From Pseudomonas sp. (GTDB taxonomy: Bacteria > Pseudomonadota > Gammaproteobacteria > Pseudomonadales > Pseudomonadaceae): a stretch of 64,000 bases of DNA. The translations under genes were made by a program, and so were the position numbers. A model generated the notes under the pieces. The model saw nothing but the letters and a program-made list of their open reading frames with translations. It did no database searches and was not told the origin of the DNA. The stretch lies in assembly GCF_002796985.1 (NCBI RefSeq), contig NZ_PEKX01000020.1, positions 473,197 to 537,196 of the forward strand, in the 5' to 3' direction. Positions 61,589 to 64,000 of the stretch are shown piece by piece. Position 1 is the stretch's first letter, and every line of letters begins with the position of its first letter.

Positions 61589-61654
61589 GCAGCGAGGGAG
61601 CGCACTCCCCCGCTGCTTGCCCGGAACATCCGCTGCCGCACCAGGCGGCAGCGG
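61589..61654 (-). promoter_or_regulatory. Tandem hairpins between spuD and spuE
   Basis: The first, at 61630-61654, has the perfect stem CCGCTGCCG / CGGCAGCGG and starts 9 bases after the spuD stop. The second, at 61589-61616, pairs GCAGCG-GGGAG with CTCCC-CGCTGC around one mismatch and a CGCA loop. Neither has a U-run. They look like 3'-stabilising or partial-termination structures that favour spuD over downstream genes. Confidence 0.65.
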
Positions 61655-61662
61655 CTACCCGA

Positions 61663-62763
61663 TTACTTGCCGGACTTGATGGTGGTCCAGCTGCGGGTCA
61701 TCAGACGCTGGGTCTTCGCCGGCAGGTCCGGGAAGGCATACAGCTTCTTCATGGTTTCCGGGGTCGGATAGATGCCCGGGTCGTTGCGGATCGCGTCGTT
61801 CACCAGCGGGGTGGCCGCCGCGTTGCCGTTCGGGAACTGCACGACGTTGGTGATCTCGGACATGACCGCCGGCTCGAGCAGGAAGTTGATCCACTTCAGC
61901 GCGGCTTCCTGGTTCTCGGCATCCTTCGGAATGGCAACGGTGTCGAAGAACGCGCCGGCACCTTCCTTGGGAATGTTGTACTTCACAGTGACGTTGTTCT
62001 TGGCTTCTTCAGCGCGGGACTTGGCCTGGTACACGTCACCCGAGTAACCGACGGCCACGCAGATGTTGCCGTTGGCGATGTCGGAGATGTACTTGGAGGA
62101 GTGGAAGTAGGAGACGTACGGACGAATCTTCAGGAACAGCGCTTCGGCTTCCTTCAGCTCTTTCGGGTCCTGGCTATCCGGCTTGTAGCCCAGGTAGTGC
62201 AGGGCGGCCGGGAGCATTTCGGTCGGCGAGTCGAGGAAGCTCACGCCACAGGCCTTCAGCTTCTGGATGTTTTCCGGCTTGAACACCAGGTCCCAGGAGT
62301 CCACCGGTGCGTTGTCGCCGAGCACGGCCTTGACCTTGTCCGGGTTGTAGCCGAGGCCGATGGTGCCCCACATGTAGGGGATCGCGTACTGGTTGCCCGG
62401 GTCGCTGATCTCCAGGGTCTTCATGATGTCCGGGTTGAGGTTCTTCCAGTTCGGCAGCTTGGACTTGTCCAGCGGCGTGTACACGCCAGCCTTGATCTGC
62501 TTGGCGAGGAAGGAGTTGGACGGCACCACGATGTCGTAGCCCGACTTGCCGGCCAGCAACTTGGCCTCCAGCACTTCGTTGCTGTCGTAGACGTCGTAGA
62601 CGACCTTGATTCCGGTTTCCTTGGTGAACTTGTCGACCGTATCCGGCGCGATGTAGTCCGACCAGTTGTAGACGTGCAGCACCTTGTCATCTGCCTGCGC
62701 CATACCAGCCACAGCGCCTGCCAGCGTTACAGCGAGCAGGGATTTGCCGAAGGTCTTGAACAT
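61663..62763 (-). CDS. spuD: Putrescine-binding periplasmic protein SpuD
   Basis: This 366-residue protein has a signal peptide (MFKTFGKSLLAVTLAGAVAGMAQA) and a mature start of DDKVLHVYNWSDYIAPDTVDK. Pocket segments VYDVYDSNEVLEAKLLAGKSG and IPYMWGTIGLGYN match SpuD, which binds putrescine in P. aeruginosa. It is about half identical to SpuE by eye, which indicates an old tandem duplication. It lies 118 bp downstream of spuC and its start at 62763 is preceded by a hairpin at 62795-62831. Confidence 0.93.
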   Translation of the reverse strand: MFKTFGKSLLAVTLAGAVAGMAQADDKVLHVYNWSDYIAPDTVDKFTKETGIKVVYDVYDSNEVLEAKLLAGKSGYDIVVPSNSFLAKQIKAGVYTPLDKSKLPNWKNLNPDIMKTLEISDPGNQYAIPYMWGTIGLGYNPDKVKAVLGDNAPVDSWDLVFKPENIQKLKACGVSFLDSPTEMLPAALHYLGYKPDSQDPKELKEAEALFLKIRPYVSYFHSSKYISDIANGNICVAVGYSGDVYQAKSRAEEAKNNVTVKYNIPKEGAGAFFDTVAIPKDAENQEAALKWINFLLEPAVMSEITNVVQFPNGNAAATPLVNDAIRNDPGIYPTPETMKKLYAFPDLPAKTQRLMTRSWTTIKSGK

Positions 62764-62794
62764 GCGGGTAGCTCCGTTTGTTTTTTTTGATGTT

Positions 62795-62831
62795 CCGGGT
62801 GGCGTGGACATCTCCTTCCGTCACCACCCGG
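62795..62831 (-). promoter_or_regulatory. Hairpin in the spuC-spuD gap
   Basis: The stem CCGGGTGG / CCACCCGG encloses a 21-nt loop 32 bases upstream of the spuD ATG. On the minus strand the loop contains GAAGGAGATG, a Shine-Dalgarno-like run. An A-rich stretch follows. It is neither a terminator nor a known riboswitch. Confidence 0.5.
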
Positions 62832-62881
62832 TGAGCCTGGCCAACGCACAGGCGCAGTCTGTCAAAGGTCCGGTGAAAGAC

Positions 62882-64000
62882 TCAAGACAGAACGGCTGCG
62901 GCGGTTTGATCGAGGCACTTGCGCGCCAGGGTGATCAGGTCATCGATCTGCGATTTCTCGATCACCAGCGGCGGCGAGATAATCATAGTGTCTCCCACCG
63001 CGCGCATGATCAGACCGTTGCGGAAGCAGTGCTCGCGGCACAGCATCCCGACACCCTTGCCTTCGAAGCGCTCGCGGGTCTTCTTGTTCTTCACCAGCTC
63101 CAGTGCTGCCACCAGGCCTACCCCGCGGGCTTCGCCTACCAGGGGATGGTCGGCCAGCTCTTGCCAGCGCTGCTGCAAATACGGTGCCGTTTCGTTCTTC
63201 ACTCGCTCGACGATCTTCTCTTCGCGCAGGATGCGGATGTTCTCCAGCGCCACCGCAGCGGCTACCGGGTGACCAGAGTAAGTGAAGCCGTGGTAGAACT
63301 CCCCACCCTCATTCAGGGTATGGACGATCTCGTCGCGAACGATCACGCCGCCCATGGGGATGTAGCCAGAGGTCAGGCCTTTGGCGATCGGCATCAGGTC
63401 CGGGGCGTTGCCGAAGTACTGGCTGCCGAACCATTCGCCGGTACGGCCGAAGCCGCAGATGACTTCGTCGGCGATGAACAGGATGTCGTATTTGGCGAGG
63501 ATCTCGCGGATCTTCGGCCAGTAGGTTTTCGGCGGAATGATCACGCCGCCCGCGCCCTGCAGAGGCTCGGCGATGAAGGCGGCGACCTTGTCTTCGCCCA
63601 CTTCGAGAATCTTCTTCTCCAGCTGCTCGGCAGCCCAGATGCCGAACTCTTCCGGGTCCATGTCGCCGCCTTCGCCGAACCAGTACGGCTGGGCGATGTG
63701 CTCGATACCCGGGATCGGCAGGTCACCCTGCTCGTGCAGTGCCTTCATGCCGCCCAGGCTGACGCCGGCGACGGTGGAACCGTGGTAGCCGTTCCAGCGG
63801 CCGATGACCACTTTCTTCTGCGGCTGACCCTTGATGCTCCAGTAGTGACGAACCATGCGCAGCACGGTGTCGTTGGACTCCGAACCCGAGCCGGTGAAGA
63901 ACACGTGGTTCATGCCTTCAGGGGCGACGTCGGCAATGGCCTTGGCCAGTTCCAGCACCGGCGGGTGAGCGGTCTGGAAGAACAGGTTGTAGTAGGGCAG
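62882..64000 (-). CDS. spuC: Putrescine/polyamine:pyruvate aminotransferase SpuC (N-terminus cut by window edge)
   Basis: This is a class-III PLP aminotransferase that moves the amino group of putrescine (and related amines) to pyruvate, giving 4-aminobutanal and alanine. The 372 visible residues read LPYYNLFFQTAHPPVLELAKAI at the window edge. They include FTGSGSESNDTVLRMVRHYW, the PLP-binding acid in LFIADEVICGFGRTG and the Schiff-base lysine in PIAKGLTSGYIPMGG. About 80 N-terminal residues and the start lie beyond position 64000. It is the promoter-proximal gene of the visible spu operon. Confidence 0.95.
   Translation of the reverse strand: MPYYNLFFQTAHPPVLELAKAIADVAPEGMNHVFFTGSGSESNDTVLRMVRHYWSIKGQPQKKVVIGRWNGYHGSTVAGVSLGGMKALHEQGDLPIPGIEHIAQPYWFGEGGDMDPEEFGIWAAEQLEKKILEVGEDKVAAFIAEPLQGAGGVIIPPKTYWPKIREILAKYDILFIADEVICGFGRTGEWFGSQYFGNAPDLMPIAKGLTSGYIPMGGVIVRDEIVHTLNEGGEFYHGFTYSGHPVAAAVALENIRILREEKIVERVKNETAPYLQQRWQELADHPLVGEARGVGLVAALELVKNKKTRERFEGKGVGMLCREHCFRNGLIMRAVGDTMIISPPLVIEKSQIDDLITLARKCLDQTAAAVLS

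Overview
The window is chromosomal DNA of a high-GC gammaproteobacterium. Gene content and gene order point to Pseudomonas, in the P. aeruginosa / nitroreducens / citronellolis neighbourhood. Genes typical of that group include amgRS, aaaA, the CarO/CarP pair, the spuCDEFGH polyamine operon, hacB and a rimBK pair. The intergenic spaces carry a family of paired inverted REP palindromes. I see no prophage, integron, insertion-sequence transposase, CRISPR array, tRNA or rRNA gene. Almost all of the window is conserved housekeeping and transport DNA.

Positions 1-19.2 kb hold hslO (cut by the window edge), a PAP2 phosphatase, a HAD phosphatase, hslR, rimB-rimK, ldcA, the amgR-amgS envelope-stress two-component system, tex, a hotdog thioesterase, gshA, a small RMF-like gene, argA, argE, a CYTH triphosphatase and an orphan GspE/PilB-type ATPase. 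From memory of P. aeruginosa PAO1 this follows the PA5193-PA5210 order.

Positions 19.3-47.5 kb hold an SPFH/NfeD pair, lgt, a TauE-like exporter, an NRDE protein, ptsP-rppH, a HAD-IB phosphatase, two DUF2269 membrane proteins, ilvA, rpiA, a YegP-type protein and aaaA. Then comes a region for polyamine and calcium-linked functions: a CarP-like beta-propeller, an AraC regulator, a four-gene polyamine-type ABC transporter, an APC transporter, an acetylpolyamine amidohydrolase, CarO and a second CarP-like beta-propeller. An FAH-family protein, a D-2-hydroxyglutarate dehydrogenase and a divergent serA close the segment.

Positions 47.5-64 kb hold small periplasmic and hypothetical genes (DUF4399, DUF523, a FilA-like protein, a 2OG-Fe oxygenase, DUF2059, an alpha/beta hydrolase, a thioredoxin-like membrane protein and an LTxxQ-like protein), an AraC regulator, the acyl-homoserine-lactone acylase hacB and the spuHGFEDC operon, with spuC cut by the right edge. 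From memory this right part follows PAO1 PA0341 down to PA0299. The join between the two halves is what an inversion centred on the replication origin would give.

Several parts appear to work together. SpuD/SpuE/SpuFGH plus SpuC import and transaminate polyamines. The second ABC system, the APC transporter and the amidohydrolase look like a route for taking up and deacetylating acetylated polyamines. SerA and the D-2-hydroxyglutarate dehydrogenase form a metabolic couple. I find no convincing undescribed multi-gene system. The less explained signals are a 121-bp imperfect palindrome upstream of tex, REP hairpins interrupted at their loops, a REP inside amgRS, an RMF-like small protein, a possible leader peptide upstream of the APC transporter, and strong hairpins around each binding-protein gene of the spu operon.
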